DNA of 64,000 nt from Microbulbifer harenosus (GTDB taxonomy: Bacteria > Pseudomonadota > Gammaproteobacteria > Pseudomonadales > Cellvibrionaceae): NCBI RefSeq assembly GCF_005771435.1, contig NZ_VANI01000007.1, positions 124,001 to 188,000 on the forward strand, read 5' to 3'. Both the position numbers and the translations under genes were made by a program. The notes below the pieces were generated by a model. That model worked only from the letters and a program-made list of their open reading frames with translations, ran no database searches and was not told the DNA's origin. Shown here piece after piece: positions 45,397 through 55,139 of this stretch (the stretch's first letter is position 1; every line of letters begins with the position of its first letter).

Positions 45397-47901
45397 TCAC
45401 GCCAGAGAAATCAATTCCAGCTTCACCGCGCATTTCTTGAAATCGGTCTGCCTGGAAATAGGGTCGGTCGCATCCAGGGTGACCTTGTTGATCAAACGCT
45501 GGGCGTCAAAGAACGGCACATAGATAAGCCCCTTCGGCGGCCGCGCGCGCCCTCGCGTTTCCACCCGCCCGATCATGTCGCCGCGCCGGCTGATGATCCT
45601 GATTTCGCTGCCGCGGCGAAACCCCTGCGCCTGTGCGTCGTCCGGGTGCATGTACACCAGCGCAAAGGGCACGGCCCTGAACAGTTCGGGCACCCGCTGG
45701 GTCATGGAGCCGGTGTGCCAGTGTTCCAGTACGCGCCCGGTGCATAACCAAAAGGGATACTCACTGTCCGGGGATTCCGCCGGCGGCTCGTAGGGCAGCG
45801 CGAAAATGCGCGCGCGACCGTCCTCGTTACCGTAGAACTGCACACCGGTGCCTTTTTTAACATAGGGATCGTAACCTTCGCGGAATCGCCAGCGTGTTTC
45901 CCTGCCGTTAACGACCGGCCAACGCAACCCCCGTACCTTGTGGTAGAGATCAAACGGTGCGAGGTCGTGACCGTGTCCGCGGCCGAATGCCGCGTACTCC
46001 TCGAACAATCCTTTCTGCAGATAAAAACCGAACGCATCCGACTCGTCGTTGGCAAAATTACTGTCGCGCTCGGTATTGGCGAAGCGATTAGCCTGGCCGT
46101 TCGCAAACAGCACCTCATACAAGGTCTTACCGCGAAAGTCTTTTGCCTGGTTGAGTAGTCTCTCGGGCCAAACCTCATCCGTCTTAAAGCGCTTGGAAAA
46201 CTCCACCAGCTGCCAGAGATCGGACTTACTTTCTCCCGGCGCCTTGACCAGTTGGCGCCAGAATTGGGTACGCCGCTCGGCGTTGCCATAGGCACCTTCT
46301 TTCTCCACCCACATGGCCGACGGCAGGATCAGGTCCGCCGCCTGTACCGAGGTAGTGGGATAGACATCGGAGACGATGATGAAGGTGTCGGGATTGCGCC
46401 ACCCCGGCAGCAACTCGCCCATCAGGTTGGGGCCGGCCTGCGCGTTATTGGTTGTCTGGGTCCAGTAAACTTTGAGTTTGCCGTCCTTCAACGCCCGGCT
46501 CTGTGCCACCGCGTCAAAACCGGGCTTCTCTGGAACGGTGCCCGCGGGCAGTCGCCAGATTTTCTCCGCGGTGGCGCGGTGCTGGGGATTGGCCACCAGA
46601 AGATCCGCCGGCAGGCGATGGGAAAAAGTCCCTACTTCGCGCGCGGTGCCGCAGGCCGAGGGCTGCCCGGTAAGCGAAAACGGACTGTTGCCAGGGCTGG
46701 AGATTTTCCCGGTGAGCAGGTGGATGTTGTAGATCATGTTATTCGCCCACACGCCGCGGGTGTGCTGATTGAAGCCCATGGTCCAAAAGGACATGACCCG
46801 GGTCTTCGGGTCGGCATACAGCTCTGCCAGTGCGTTCAGGCGTTTCCGGGGAATGCCGGTATCTTTCGACACGCGTTGGAGCGAGTAAGGCTTGAGGAAT
46901 TCGGCGTACTCCTCAAAACTCATATCGCTCCATGTATTTGCCTGGGCGCGCCCACTGGCGTTCTGTTCCAGCGGGTGCTCGTCCCGCAGGCCGTAACCGA
47001 TATTGGTTTCCCCGCGCACAAAACGGGTATGCTTTTTAACAAACCCTGTATTCACCCGGTTGTTCTGGATGATGTAGTTGGCAATGAAGTTCAGGATCAG
47101 AAGATCCGACTGTGGAGGGAAAATAATCGGGATATCCGCCAGTTCAAAACTGCGGTGGTCATAGGTAGAAAGCACAGCCACCTTGCAACCGGGGTGCGAC
47201 AGGCGCCGGTCGGTCACCCGAGACCACAAAATCGGGTGCATCTCAGCCATGTTGGAGCCCCACAGCACGAACGCATCGGCGTGTTCAATATCGTCGTAGC
47301 AACCCATGGGTTCGTCGATACCGAAGGTGCGCATAAATCCAAAGGCCGCAGACGCCATACAGTGACGCGCGTTGGGATCAAGATTGTTGGTGCGGAAACC
47401 GGCTTTCATCAGTTTGCTTGCAGCGTAACCTTCCCACACCGTCCACTGCCCGGATCCGAACATCGCCACGGCATCCGGACCATGGTTGGCGATCGCCTGC
47501 TTGAATTTCTGCTCCATGACATCGAACGCCTGATCCCAGGACACTTCGACAAAATTCCCGTTCTTATCGTATTTGCCATTGGTCATCCGCAGCATTGGCT
47601 TGGTAAGGCGATCGCTGCCATACATGATTTTCGACAGGAAGTAACCCTTTACGCAGTTGAGCCCGCGGTTCACCTCCGCCTTGATATCGCCGTGGGTCGC
47701 CACCACGCGGTTGTCCTTGGTGGCCACCATCACACTACAGCCGGTGCCACAGAATCGGCAGGGGGCTTTGTTCCACTGGAGCACATTGGCGCCACCCCGG
47801 CTCACCAGGTTCTGTGCTGCCGCCGGCGCCGCCAGCCCGGCGGCGGTCGCAGCCGCAACCACCGCACTCGCTGTGGAAAATTCGCGCCGGGTAATTGCCA
47901 T
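45397..47901 (-). CDS. napA: periplasmic nitrate reductase catalytic subunit
   Basis: An 834-residue molybdopterin oxidoreductase. The N-terminus has a Tat signal ([19 protein letters not shown]… APAAAQ). Four Cys bind the iron-sulfur cluster (Cys48, Cys51, Cys55 in CRFCGTGC and Cys83 in GLNCVKGY), and Cys181 in NARHCMASA is the expected molybdenum ligand. It reduces nitrate to nitrite in the periplasm. This start is chosen because the Tat signal then begins the protein; the napD stop is one base upstream. The cofactor is bis-MGD by family. Use may be anaerobic respiration or redox balancing while growing on reduced sugars. Confidence 0.96.
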   Translation of the reverse strand: MAITRREFSTASAVVAAATAAGLAAPAAAQNLVSRGGANVLQWNKAPCRFCGTGCSVMVATKDNRVVATHGDIKAEVNRGLNCVKGYFLSKIMYGSDRLTKPMLRMTNGKYDKNGNFVEVSWDQAFDVMEQKFKQAIANHGPDAVAMFGSGQWTVWEGYAASKLMKAGFRTNNLDPNARHCMASAAFGFMRTFGIDEPMGCYDDIEHADAFVLWGSNMAEMHPILWSRVTDRRLSHPGCKVAVLSTYDHRSFELADIPIIFPPQSDLLILNFIANYIIQNNRVNTGFVKKHTRFVRGETNIGYGLRDEHPLEQNASGRAQANTWSDMSFEEYAEFLKPYSLQRVSKDTGIPRKRLNALAELYADPKTRVMSFWTMGFNQHTRGVWANNMIYNIHLLTGKISSPGNSPFSLTGQPSACGTAREVGTFSHRLPADLLVANPQHRATAEKIWRLPAGTVPEKPGFDAVAQSRALKDGKLKVYWTQTTNNAQAGPNLMGELLPGWRNPDTFIIVSDVYPTTSVQAADLILPSAMWVEKEGAYGNAERRTQFWRQLVKAPGESKSDLWQLVEFSKRFKTDEVWPERLLNQAKDFRGKTLYEVLFANGQANRFANTERDSNFANDESDAFGFYLQKGLFEEYAAFGRGHGHDLAPFDLYHKVRGLRWPVVNGRETRWRFREGYDPYVKKGTGVQFYGNEDGRARIFALPYEPPAESPDSEYPFWLCTGRVLEHWHTGSMTQRVPELFRAVPFALVYMHPDDAQAQGFRRGSEIRIISRRGDMIGRVETRGRARPPKGLIYVPFFDAQRLINKVTLDATDPISRQTDFKKCAVKLELISLA

Positions 47902-47902
47902 C

Positions 47903-48262
47903 TCAGCGGTCTCCCACAATTTTTATCGGCTGCTCAGGACTGCGTGCTTCTGGTATTTCCACCAGCACATCGTCCGCATCGGCAAGCGCCAATTCTTCGT
48001 GATAGACCATTACCACATTCAGTACACCGGGCTGATCCTTGATGGTCTCGATAGTTTCATTGACCTGAAAATGATCTCTTGTTTCCAGTACCACCACCAA
48101 CTTGCTCTCCCCGTTGCCGAGATGGATCTGTAGCTCCGCGCGGTCATCGATCCAGCGGCTGACCACGGCAAGTTTCTGCGGTCTCACATGCACAATCAGA
48201 CTGACGATATGCAGTGAAGGGGCTGCGGTTGGATTCCGGAAATTCGTGCTCTGCTCCGACAT
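47903..48262 (-). CDS. napD: NapD chaperone
   Basis: A 119-residue NapD. The family core [22 protein letters not shown] begins near residue 18, and the middle holds [35 protein letters not shown]. NapD binds the Tat signal of NapA in the cytoplasm and holds it until cofactor insertion is complete. GGGAG precedes the start, and napA follows with one base between. The C-terminal tail ([18 protein letters not shown]) is somewhat longer than typical. Confidence 0.92.
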   Translation of the reverse strand: MSEQSTNFRNPTAAPSLHIVSLIVHVRPQKLAVVSRWIDDRAELQIHLGNGESKLVVVLETRDHFQVNETIETIKDQPGVLNVVMVYHEELALADADDVLVEIPEARSPEQPIKIVGDR

Positions 48263-48336
48263 TTTTCATCTACTCCCGAGGTCCGGCCTCCGGCCGGAAG
48301 AAAAGACGCTCAGCCTGCGAGTTCACAGACGCGATT

Positions 48337-48528
48337 TCATCCAGGCGGCCCTGGCGGACCGAAGATCATCTGCAGAATCCACACTGCAAAGCCGTAGCCA
48401 CCGACAATGGCGATCGCGAGGATGGGAAAAAGGAAAACGAGGATGAACACCACCAGGCGGGTTTCCCGCCTCCGCTGCTCAGATATAACAACGGGCTTCT
48501 GCTGCGCCAAACCAGCCTCTCCACTCAT
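48337..48528 (-). CDS. napE: NapE small membrane protein
   Basis: A 63-residue protein with the NapE pattern: a basic segment (SEQRRRETRLVVFI) leading into one membrane helix (FILVFLFPILAIAIVGGYGFAVWILQMI) and a short GPPGPPG tail. NapE accompanies nap operons in many proteobacteria; its role is not settled. First gene of the operon; the ribosome binding site is weak. No clear FNR-type palindrome is seen in the bases upstream. Confidence 0.85.
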   Translation of the reverse strand: MSGEAGLAQQKPVVISEQRRRETRLVVFILVFLFPILAIAIVGGYGFAVWILQMIFGPPGPPG

Positions 48529-48791
48529 AACCAGATGAAATCATTGGAATTTACCTATATGACGAGTGCCGGCTGACACGCCAGTTCCCTTACAAATTCA
48601 TACAGGTATAGCGCAGCGCCGTCGCTGACCGCCTCAATTAAGTTTAGAAAGTGCACTCGATACAACAAGAAATCCGCGGCCCAGACAGGCAGACCCGTCC
48701 CGGAAAAAATAGCTATAAAGCAATTGACGCCGCAGACTGCGAGCGGAGAACGAATCGAGAAAAAAGAAGGGGTAGGGGAATATATTTCCCG
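48529..48791. other. intergenic region upstream of nap operon
   Basis: No gene is recognised. It should hold the nap promoter. I looked for TTGATNNNNATCAA-type FNR sites and found no good match by eye. Confidence 0.35.
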
Positions 48792-48815
48792 AAAAAAGCC
48801 GGGCCGAAGCCCGGC
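48792..48815 (-). terminator. Rho-independent terminator of the 49006 receptor gene
   Basis: GCCGGGC CGAA GCCCGGC forms a perfect seven-pair stem; the minus-strand tail is TTTTTT. It lies about 190 bases beyond the receptor stop. Confidence 0.75.
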
Positions 48816-49005
48816 AAAATATATGCGGAAATGAGAATTACAAACAACAGGAGTCGGTGCCGCCGTATTACCACACAACAGCACCGAAATACCTGTTCCG
48901 TCGCCGGAAACCACACCAAATGACGCGTGCGGTGTCCGGCCTGGCAGGCCTCTGGCGGTCGTTTTTTCACAACCACTAGAGTACTACCTTACTAGCCACT
49001 GCGGA

Positions 49006-51756
49006 TCAGAAATTCACCCGCAGGCCCAGCAATACTTCGCGGCCGGTGCTGTTGTACTCTCGCACCAGATCCTGGTCTCCCAATGGACCGGTGGTGTACA
49101 GACGCTCGGCCTCATTGGTCAGGTTGATCGCTTCCAGGCTGACCTTGACGTTGTCGCTGATGTCGTAAAACGCGGACATATCGACACGGGTTGGGCCGGT
49201 GGTGGCGAAGGAAGCGTTGCCCTCACCGCCAGTACCGGAGGTCACGTAGTCGTCGCGGTCGTTGACTACCACGCGCGCACCGAAGCGATCCACTTCGTAA
49301 TAGACGCCAAAGTTGTAGCTGTTTTCAGACAGACCTTCCAGCGGGCCTTTTACACCGTTGCCGTATTCGGCATTGGACTTCACATGGGTGAAGTTGGCCA
49401 GTACACCGAAGTTGCTGCCCCAGCCGGGAAGGAAGCTCAGAGGTTGCTGGTAGGAGAGCTCATAGCCATCAACCGTAGCACCCTCGCCGTTGACGGTAGT
49501 AGTAATGTCCCAGCCGCTGCTGTACGGGTCTTCCACGTTCGCGTCGTACAGCGGACTGGAAGGATCGTACTCCGGACGTGCGGCAACAATCGCCGCCAGC
49601 TCCGCCGGCAGTGCCTGGTCGTTCACGGTAACGCTGGTGAGGAAACTGTCGATCTGCTTGTGGAACACGGTCAGTGCCAGTACGGATTCCGCATCGAAGT
49701 ACCACTCCAGGCTTACGTCGGCGGAGTCGGCACGCATCGGTTCGACCTCGGGGTTAGCTGCATTCACGGTACCGCGCACCGGCGTTACCGTTGTCGCCGC
49801 GAGACCGCCGAGGCCCGGGCGCGCGAAGTTGCGGGCGAGGCCGACACGCAGCAGCAGGTCCTCCTGCAACTCCAGCACCAGGTTGGTGGAGGGCAGGATT
49901 TCGGTGTAACTATCTTCCGGCAGGTTGCCCACGTCGGTGGTGGTTTCAACAATACGCAAACCACTGTTGACGGTCAGCGGCAGGCCCAGCAATTGGGTTT
50001 CGACGGTCGCTTCCGCGTAACCGCCAAGGGTCTCCTCCACCACGTTGTAGGTGCTGGAATCGTTGTCATTCAGTGTCCACTGGCCAACACCGTAGGCATC
50101 TTTGGTGGCGTAGAAGTCGTTCACCAGCCAGTTGGTCGGGAAGCCGGACGGCGAATCAACGCCGCTGCCAAAACCGCTGACCTTATCCGCCAGTTGAGCC
50201 GTGAGCGCTGCGGTCAGTGCCGGAGTGGTAAGCGAACCTTTGGTTGGATCCCAGCGCTGCGAATCCACTTCGCGACTGTTCCAGATCAGACCGGTTTTCA
50301 GCACGGAGCTGTCGCCATTGATGGTCAGGTCAGCGCGGAATGTATCGTTGGTGCGCTCCACCACGTCGCGGCGCAGGGTCGGGCCGGAGAAAACGTAGTT
50401 GTCCGGATTCAAAATATCGAAACCGTAAGACATCTCCGCAATATCGCCATTCTCAAGGAAGGAGTAGCTGAACGTTGAGGTTTCGTTTGCCTCGATGTTG
50501 AAGCGCAGCTGGTCTTCGGTGTGCTTGGAAACCGCGTTGCCGTACATCACGTCCAGCACTACGTTGTCGGTCAGATCAAACTTACCGGACAGCACCACCT
50601 GGGTGAAATCGGTTTCGCTGAACTGGCCGCGGCTTTCTGAGCGGGGTTTCACGCCCTCGAACGTGCCGGCCACGATATTGCGGCCACTTTCATCCAGCGT
50701 AACTTCTACTGGAGTGATGCTGTTGAAGGTGTTGCGGAACTGCGCGAAGTAGTTGTAAGAGGTTACGTCTGCTTTCAGGTTGGAGTTCAAAACATCCAGG
50801 GTGAATTCCATGGTGTCGGTGGGGCGGAACTGGAAAGAGCCGGTCAGACCAAGGCGCTCCTGCTCGCGGTTGAACGAGTCCATACGCGGCAGACGCGGCG
50901 CCCACATGTAATCCAGTTTCTCGTCGGCCTTGATCGCTTCATCCGGATAGTTCGCCTGCGGGTTGGGCGTACCGTTGATCACCACATCGGCATCGGTACC
51001 CACCCAGCTGCGGTCGCCGTTGTCGAACGGGCTGGTCCAGCGTACGGTGCCGAAACCTTCCTGGCGCACGGAGCGTTCGGAATAGGCGGCGCTCACCAGC
51101 ACACCCAGCTTGTCATCCATAAAGGTGTTGCTGTACAGGCCGACAAAGCGCGGATTTTCCTCTTCGGCAAAGCTGTCCACCATCATCTGGCCGCCGAAGG
51201 AGAAGTGCTGACCGGGCTTGTCGAATGGACGCGCAGTGGACAACTCAACAGTTGAGGCCAAGCCACCCTCTTCCACGGAAGCGATGGGCGACTTGTGGAT
51301 AGTGATGCGGTTGAAAAGCTCAGACGCAAACACGTTGAAGTCGAAATCGCGGCTGCGATTCACACCGCCGGAGGTGTCCAGGCCGCCGGTACTGGCCGGC
51401 ACTTCCATACCGTTCAGGGTGGTGCGGGAGAAACCAGGACCGAGACCGCGTACGGTAATGTTACGGCCTTCACCACCCTCGCGGGTGATCGCTACGCCGG
51501 GAACACGCTGCAGAGACTCTGCCAGGTTCAGATCGGGCATCTTGCCTATGTCTTCGGCGATGATGCTGTCAGTGTTGTTGGCACTGGTGCGCTTGGTATC
51601 CAGCGCCTGTTCCAGAGACTGACGGAAACCGGTAACCGCGATTTCCTCCAGTACCGTGTCTTCCTGCTGGGCTTCTTCCTGTGCAGCTTCCTGGGCGTAT
51701 GCCGGGGATGCCAGTGCCATAGCCAGAACAAGCGGTTTTATTGTGTAATTGCTCAT
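49006..51756 (-). CDS. TonB-dependent outer-membrane receptor
   Basis: A 916-residue receptor with signal peptide (MSNYTIKPLVLAMALASPAYA), a TonB-box-like EEIAVTG near 42, and plug motifs NLAESLQRVPGVAITREGGEG, ITVRGLGPGFSRTTLNGM, FNVFASELFNRITIHKSP and LASTVELSTARPF. The barrel ends in LLGLRVNF with terminal Phe. This start, nine codons inside the open frame, is chosen because TGGAG precedes it and a signal peptide begins there. The GH28 gene ends 27 bases upstream, so the two are probably one transcript, and the cargo is likely an oligogalacturonide. It resembles the receptor at 57837 more than that at 14641. Confidence 0.92.
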   Translation of the reverse strand: MSNYTIKPLVLAMALASPAYAQEAAQEEAQQEDTVLEEIAVTGFRQSLEQALDTKRTSANNTDSIIAEDIGKMPDLNLAESLQRVPGVAITREGGEGRNITVRGLGPGFSRTTLNGMEVPASTGGLDTSGGVNRSRDFDFNVFASELFNRITIHKSPIASVEEGGLASTVELSTARPFDKPGQHFSFGGQMMVDSFAEEENPRFVGLYSNTFMDDKLGVLVSAAYSERSVRQEGFGTVRWTSPFDNGDRSWVGTDADVVINGTPNPQANYPDEAIKADEKLDYMWAPRLPRMDSFNREQERLGLTGSFQFRPTDTMEFTLDVLNSNLKADVTSYNYFAQFRNTFNSITPVEVTLDESGRNIVAGTFEGVKPRSESRGQFSETDFTQVVLSGKFDLTDNVVLDVMYGNAVSKHTEDQLRFNIEANETSTFSYSFLENGDIAEMSYGFDILNPDNYVFSGPTLRRDVVERTNDTFRADLTINGDSSVLKTGLIWNSREVDSQRWDPTKGSLTTPALTAALTAQLADKVSGFGSGVDSPSGFPTNWLVNDFYATKDAYGVGQWTLNDNDSSTYNVVEETLGGYAEATVETQLLGLPLTVNSGLRIVETTTDVGNLPEDSYTEILPSTNLVLELQEDLLLRVGLARNFARPGLGGLAATTVTPVRGTVNAANPEVEPMRADSADVSLEWYFDAESVLALTVFHKQIDSFLTSVTVNDQALPAELAAIVAARPEYDPSSPLYDANVEDPYSSGWDITTTVNGEGATVDGYELSYQQPLSFLPGWGSNFGVLANFTHVKSNAEYGNGVKGPLEGLSENSYNFGVYYEVDRFGARVVVNDRDDYVTSGTGGEGNASFATTGPTRVDMSAFYDISDNVKVSLEAINLTNEAERLYTTGPLGDQDLVREYNSTGREVLLGLRVNF

Positions 51757-51783
51757 TACTAAGACTCCATACTCTCTCGTCAA

Positions 51784-53166
51784 TTATTTTCGCCAACTCA
51801 AGACACCGTCTATACGCTGGCTGCCAAGTTTTACCTCTTCAAACTTCAGATTGACCGCATTCTCGATGACGAGCGGTGTCTCCACCTTCCCTACATGAAT
51901 ATCCCTGAACAGCACATCTTTCAGGGGGGCGGCTTCGGGCGCGTGTACCTCGAGGAAAGTACCCACTTCCTGCACCTGAATATTTTCAAACACGATGTCC
52001 TGGTACGTGGACGGGAAAAATCCGCCGAGCTCGCCGGGATAGTTGAGCTGGAACCAGAACAGATTGTCGAAGGACTCGACCGTGAGATTGCGCAGCCGCA
52101 CATTTTCTACCAGCCCGCCGCGATCCAGATTGGCCTTGAAGCGGAACGCGGAAATGCCCTTGCGCAGAATGTTGTCAGAAAAAAATACATCGCGGATTCC
52201 GCCGGACATCTCGCTGCCAAGCGCGATACCATCTTCGCCACCCATATCGTTATTGCGCACCACGATACGCTGACTGGGAATACCGATATTGCGGCCGTCC
52301 AGATCGCGTCCGGACTTCACCACCACGGAATCGTCGCCGGTGCGGAACCAGCTGTTTTCCAGCAGCACATTGCTGCTAGACTCGATATCCACCCCATCGT
52401 TATTCGGGAAATGGCTGTCCACGCGGATGCCACGCACGGTCGCGTGATCGGTGTAGACCAGGTGATTGACCCAGAACGGGGAGTTCAGCGCAGTGAAATC
52501 CTGCAGCAGTACGCGTTTGGCGTGAAAGAACTGCACCAGCGGTGGACGCAGGAAGGTACCCTCACCAAATATGCGCTGCTCTACCGGCACCGCATCCGCA
52601 CCCATACGGCGCAGGCGCTGCATATCCGCGTTCTGTTGCGGGTGCCAGAGTTTGAATTTGCTGTCGGCATTGCCGTCGATGGTGCCCTTGCCGGTAATAG
52701 CGACATCTTCCACGTTGTTGGCGTAAATCAGCGGCGAGTAGGTGTAAAGCTCAGTACCCTCCCAGCGGCTTTTCACCACGGGCAGGTAATGCTCCGGCTT
52801 GGCGGAAAAGCGCAACACCGCGCCCTCTTCCAGATGCAATTCGATACGGCTTTGCAGGACAACCGGACCACGGCTGAGCCACTCGCCGCGGGGAATCACC
52901 ACACGGCCACCACCGGCCTTTACCGCGGAGTCAATTGCGGAAAGTACCGCCGGGCGCACGTCATCAGGCTTCGCACCAAAGTCGGCAACAGAGAAACTGC
53001 GCGCGGGTATAGCCGGCATTTGGATACCGGCAACGATTTCTTCGGCTAGCTTCCAGTCGCTTGTTGCCTCGACATCACTTGCGCATACGGTCGCTGGCGC
53101 ACTCGTAATCAGGGCGCACAGCATCAGGCCCCGCAGGCTGCGGGGGAGAGAGATCATCGCGTTCAT
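51784..53166 (-). CDS. GH28 polygalacturonase-like enzyme with altered active-site motif
   Basis: A 460-residue secreted GH28 beta-helix protein; signal peptide ends near residue 29 (…SAPATVCAS). Catalytic-type residues: NND (255-257, usually NTD), Asp260, and Asp278-Asp279 in TGDDSVVVKSGR. The usual GHG motif reads GGEDG, with Glu311 where GH28 has His, and RIK is replaced by RFK (342-344). The other GH28 in this window keeps GHG and RIK. Exo-polygalacturonase or a rhamnogalacturonan or xylogalacturonan hydrolase are possible activities. It lies between kduD and a TonB receptor in one orientation, which fits action on imported or surface oligogalacturonides. Confidence 0.88.
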   Translation of the reverse strand: MNAMISLPRSLRGLMLCALITSAPATVCASDVEATSDWKLAEEIVAGIQMPAIPARSFSVADFGAKPDDVRPAVLSAIDSAVKAGGGRVVIPRGEWLSRGPVVLQSRIELHLEEGAVLRFSAKPEHYLPVVKSRWEGTELYTYSPLIYANNVEDVAITGKGTIDGNADSKFKLWHPQQNADMQRLRRMGADAVPVEQRIFGEGTFLRPPLVQFFHAKRVLLQDFTALNSPFWVNHLVYTDHATVRGIRVDSHFPNNDGVDIESSSNVLLENSWFRTGDDSVVVKSGRDLDGRNIGIPSQRIVVRNNDMGGEDGIALGSEMSGGIRDVFFSDNILRKGISAFRFKANLDRGGLVENVRLRNLTVESFDNLFWFQLNYPGELGGFFPSTYQDIVFENIQVQEVGTFLEVHAPEAAPLKDVLFRDIHVGKVETPLVIENAVNLKFEEVKLGSQRIDGVLSWRK

Positions 53167-53304
53167 CGTTGCTCCGAAACGTATTATTTTGATATTTCAG
53201 GCGCACGCGCCCGCCCCCTCACGTAATCACGTGAGAGAAAAGCAACCAGTCATTCAAGAATCTATCGAACCAGACAGACCGACACAGGACGCGCCGGTTT
53301 GTCT

Positions 53305-53326
53305 CGCGGTAACGGCAGTTACCGCG
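53305..53326 (-). terminator. hairpin after kduD
   Basis: CGCGGTAAC GGCA GTTACCGCG is a perfect nine-pair stem. No T run follows on the minus strand, so it is weak as a terminator. The 53167-53360 gap is otherwise featureless apart from the GH28 upstream sequence. Confidence 0.4.
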
Positions 53327-53360
53327 GCCAGCGGAACACTGGGAAAATATGTTTAATTAT

Positions 53361-54152
53361 TTATTCGTTACTGGGCTTGCCAATGGTGGCGAGGATGCCG
53401 CCATCCACGTACACCACCTGACCATTGACGAAATCACTCGCTTTACTGGACAGGAATACCGCGGCGCCCTGCAAGTCTTCCGGGTTGCCCCAGCGACCCG
53501 CCGGCGTGCGGCCAATGATAAATTCATTGAACGGATGGCCATCCACACGGATCGGTGCGGTCTGGCTGGTGGCGAAATAGCCCGGGCCGATGCCGTTCAC
53601 CTGAATGTTGTGGCGCGCCCACTCGGTGGCCATATTCTGAGTCAGCATTTTCAGGCCACCCTTGGAAGCGGCATAGGCAGAAACGCTGTCGCGTCCCAGC
53701 TCGCTCATCATCGAGCAGATGTTGATAATCTTGCCGGCGCCACGCTCAATCATGCGCTTCACCACCGGGCGGGTCATCACCATCACGCCGGTGAGATTGG
53801 TCTGCAGCACCAGGTTCCACTCGGCCAGATCCATTTCCAGCAGCGGCACACGGCGAATGATGCCGGCGTTGTTCACCAACACGTCGATCGGGCCCTGCTC
53901 TTGCTCGATCACCGGCACCATTTCGTTCACTTCGTCTTCATTGGTGACGTTGAACAGGTAGCCGTGGGCGTCGTAGCCCTTTTCACGCAGCTGCGCGACG
54001 GCGTTGTCGAGTTTTTCCTGGGAGGAGTGGCCGGTGATCACCAGTTTGGCGCCGGCATTACCGAGACCTTCCGCCATGGCCATGCCGAGGCCGTGGGTGG
54101 CACCGGTTACCAGGGCGAGTTTTCCGCTCAGGTCGAACAGGGAAGTGGACAT
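53361..54152 (-). CDS. kduD: 2-dehydro-3-deoxy-D-gluconate 5-dehydrogenase
   Basis: A 263-residue short-chain dehydrogenase. Seen: GATHGLGMAMAEGLG near residue 17 (NAD-binding), NNAGI near 90, the catalytic Ser/Tyr/Lys set (Ser in NICSMMSE, YAASKGG near 158-164), and the KduD-like end DFVNGQVVYVDGGILATIG. It reduces 2,5-diketo-3-deoxygluconate, made by KduI, to 2-keto-3-deoxygluconate. The ATG is chosen because TTGGAG precedes it; the open frame upstream runs into a REP element and is not coding. It follows kduI in the same orientation with the REP element between them. Confidence 0.94.
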   Translation of the reverse strand: MSTSLFDLSGKLALVTGATHGLGMAMAEGLGNAGAKLVITGHSSQEKLDNAVAQLREKGYDAHGYLFNVTNEDEVNEMVPVIEQEQGPIDVLVNNAGIIRRVPLLEMDLAEWNLVLQTNLTGVMVMTRPVVKRMIERGAGKIINICSMMSELGRDSVSAYAASKGGLKMLTQNMATEWARHNIQVNGIGPGYFATSQTAPIRVDGHPFNEFIIGRTPAGRWGNPEDLQGAAVFLSSKASDFVNGQVVYVDGGILATIGKPSNE

Positions 54153-54173
54153 AACAAACTCCAATCTCTTTCT

Positions 54174-54243
54174 GTAGGAGCCTGCTTGCAGGCGAACCGG
54201 GTTTTCCCCGGTTTTCCTATTCGCCTGCAAGGCAGGCTCCTAC
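54174..54243. repeat. REP-type palindrome, copy 4
   Basis: Facing GTAGGAGCCTGCTTGCAGGC arms, the right one with one extra G (GCAAGGCAGG), around a loop that itself holds CCGGGTTTTCCCCGG. It lies between kduI and kduD. Confidence 0.85.
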
Positions 54244-54266
54244 AAAGAATTTTTAACTTCGATGGA

Positions 54267-55109
54267 TCAACGCAGCTCGTTCGGCTGCACTTTATCCATA
54301 TCGTCGTAATCGTGGTTCTCGCCAGCCATACCCCAGATGAAGGTGTAGTTGCTGGTGCCGACACCTGAGTGCAGCGACCAGGTGGGAGATATCACCGCCT
54401 GCTCGTTGGCCATCCAGATGGTGCGGGTCTGCTGGGGCGGGCCCATAAAGTGGCATACGGCCTGACCTTCCGGCACGTTGAAGTACATATAGACTTCCAT
54501 ACGACGGCTGTGGGTGTGGCACGGCATGGTATTCCAGCAGCTGCCGGGCGCCAGTTCGGTCATACCCATCTGAAGCTGGCAGGTTTCCAGTACGTCTTTC
54601 ACCAGCAGCTTGCGCAGGGTGCGCTTGTTGCAGGTTTCCGCCGCACCCAGTTCGATCACCTGGGCATCGCCCTGGCCCACTTTGCGGGTGGGGAATTCGC
54701 GGTGCGCCGGGGTCGACAGAATGTAGAACTTCGAAGGCGACGCCTGCGCATTGCTGGTGAACTTCACTTCACGGGAACCGCGGCTTACGTACAGCGCCTC
54801 CTTGGTACCTATTTCATATACGGTACCGTCGACGTCCACACAGCCGGGCGCGCCGATATTGATAATGCCGAGCTCGCGGCGCTCCAGAAAGTAGTCCGCT
54901 TTCAGGGCGTCGACGGTTTCGAGTTTTACTTCCCCGGCCACCGGCATAACACCGCCCACAATTACCCGGTCCACATGGGTATAGGTCAGGTTTACGGTAT
55001 CGGCCGTGAACAGGTTCGGCACCAGATATTCTTTTCTCAGGCGCTCAGTGTCGTAGTTCACGTAGTCCGCCGGATGGCTGGAATAACGCTCGTCAAAAAC
55101 GGTGTTCAT
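54267..55109 (-). CDS. kduI: 5-keto-4-deoxyuronate isomerase
   Basis: A 280-residue cupin-type isomerase converting 5-keto-4-deoxyuronate, from unsaturated oligogalacturonides, to 2,5-diketo-3-deoxygluconate. Family features: HPADYVNYDTERLRKEYLV near residue 12, YEIGTKEALYVSRG near 100, and the zinc-binding segment MPCHTHSRRMEVYMYF near 195-208, with a later His in SPTWSLHSGVGT. Length matches the family. It lies upstream of kduD and downstream of the GH105 gene, in the order in which the pathway runs. Confidence 0.96.
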   Translation of the reverse strand: MNTVFDERYSSHPADYVNYDTERLRKEYLVPNLFTADTVNLTYTHVDRVIVGGVMPVAGEVKLETVDALKADYFLERRELGIINIGAPGCVDVDGTVYEIGTKEALYVSRGSREVKFTSNAQASPSKFYILSTPAHREFPTRKVGQGDAQVIELGAAETCNKRTLRKLLVKDVLETCQLQMGMTELAPGSCWNTMPCHTHSRRMEVYMYFNVPEGQAVCHFMGPPQQTRTIWMANEQAVISPTWSLHSGVGTSNYTFIWGMAGENHDYDDMDKVQPNELR

Positions 55110-55139
55110 AACTCTTCCCGAAAATCTTTTTAAATCAGC

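Noticed and set aside
46252-48042. 596-codon plus-strand open frame opposite napA
   Set aside because: It is antisense to an unmistakable nitrate reductase with intact cluster and molybdenum ligands.
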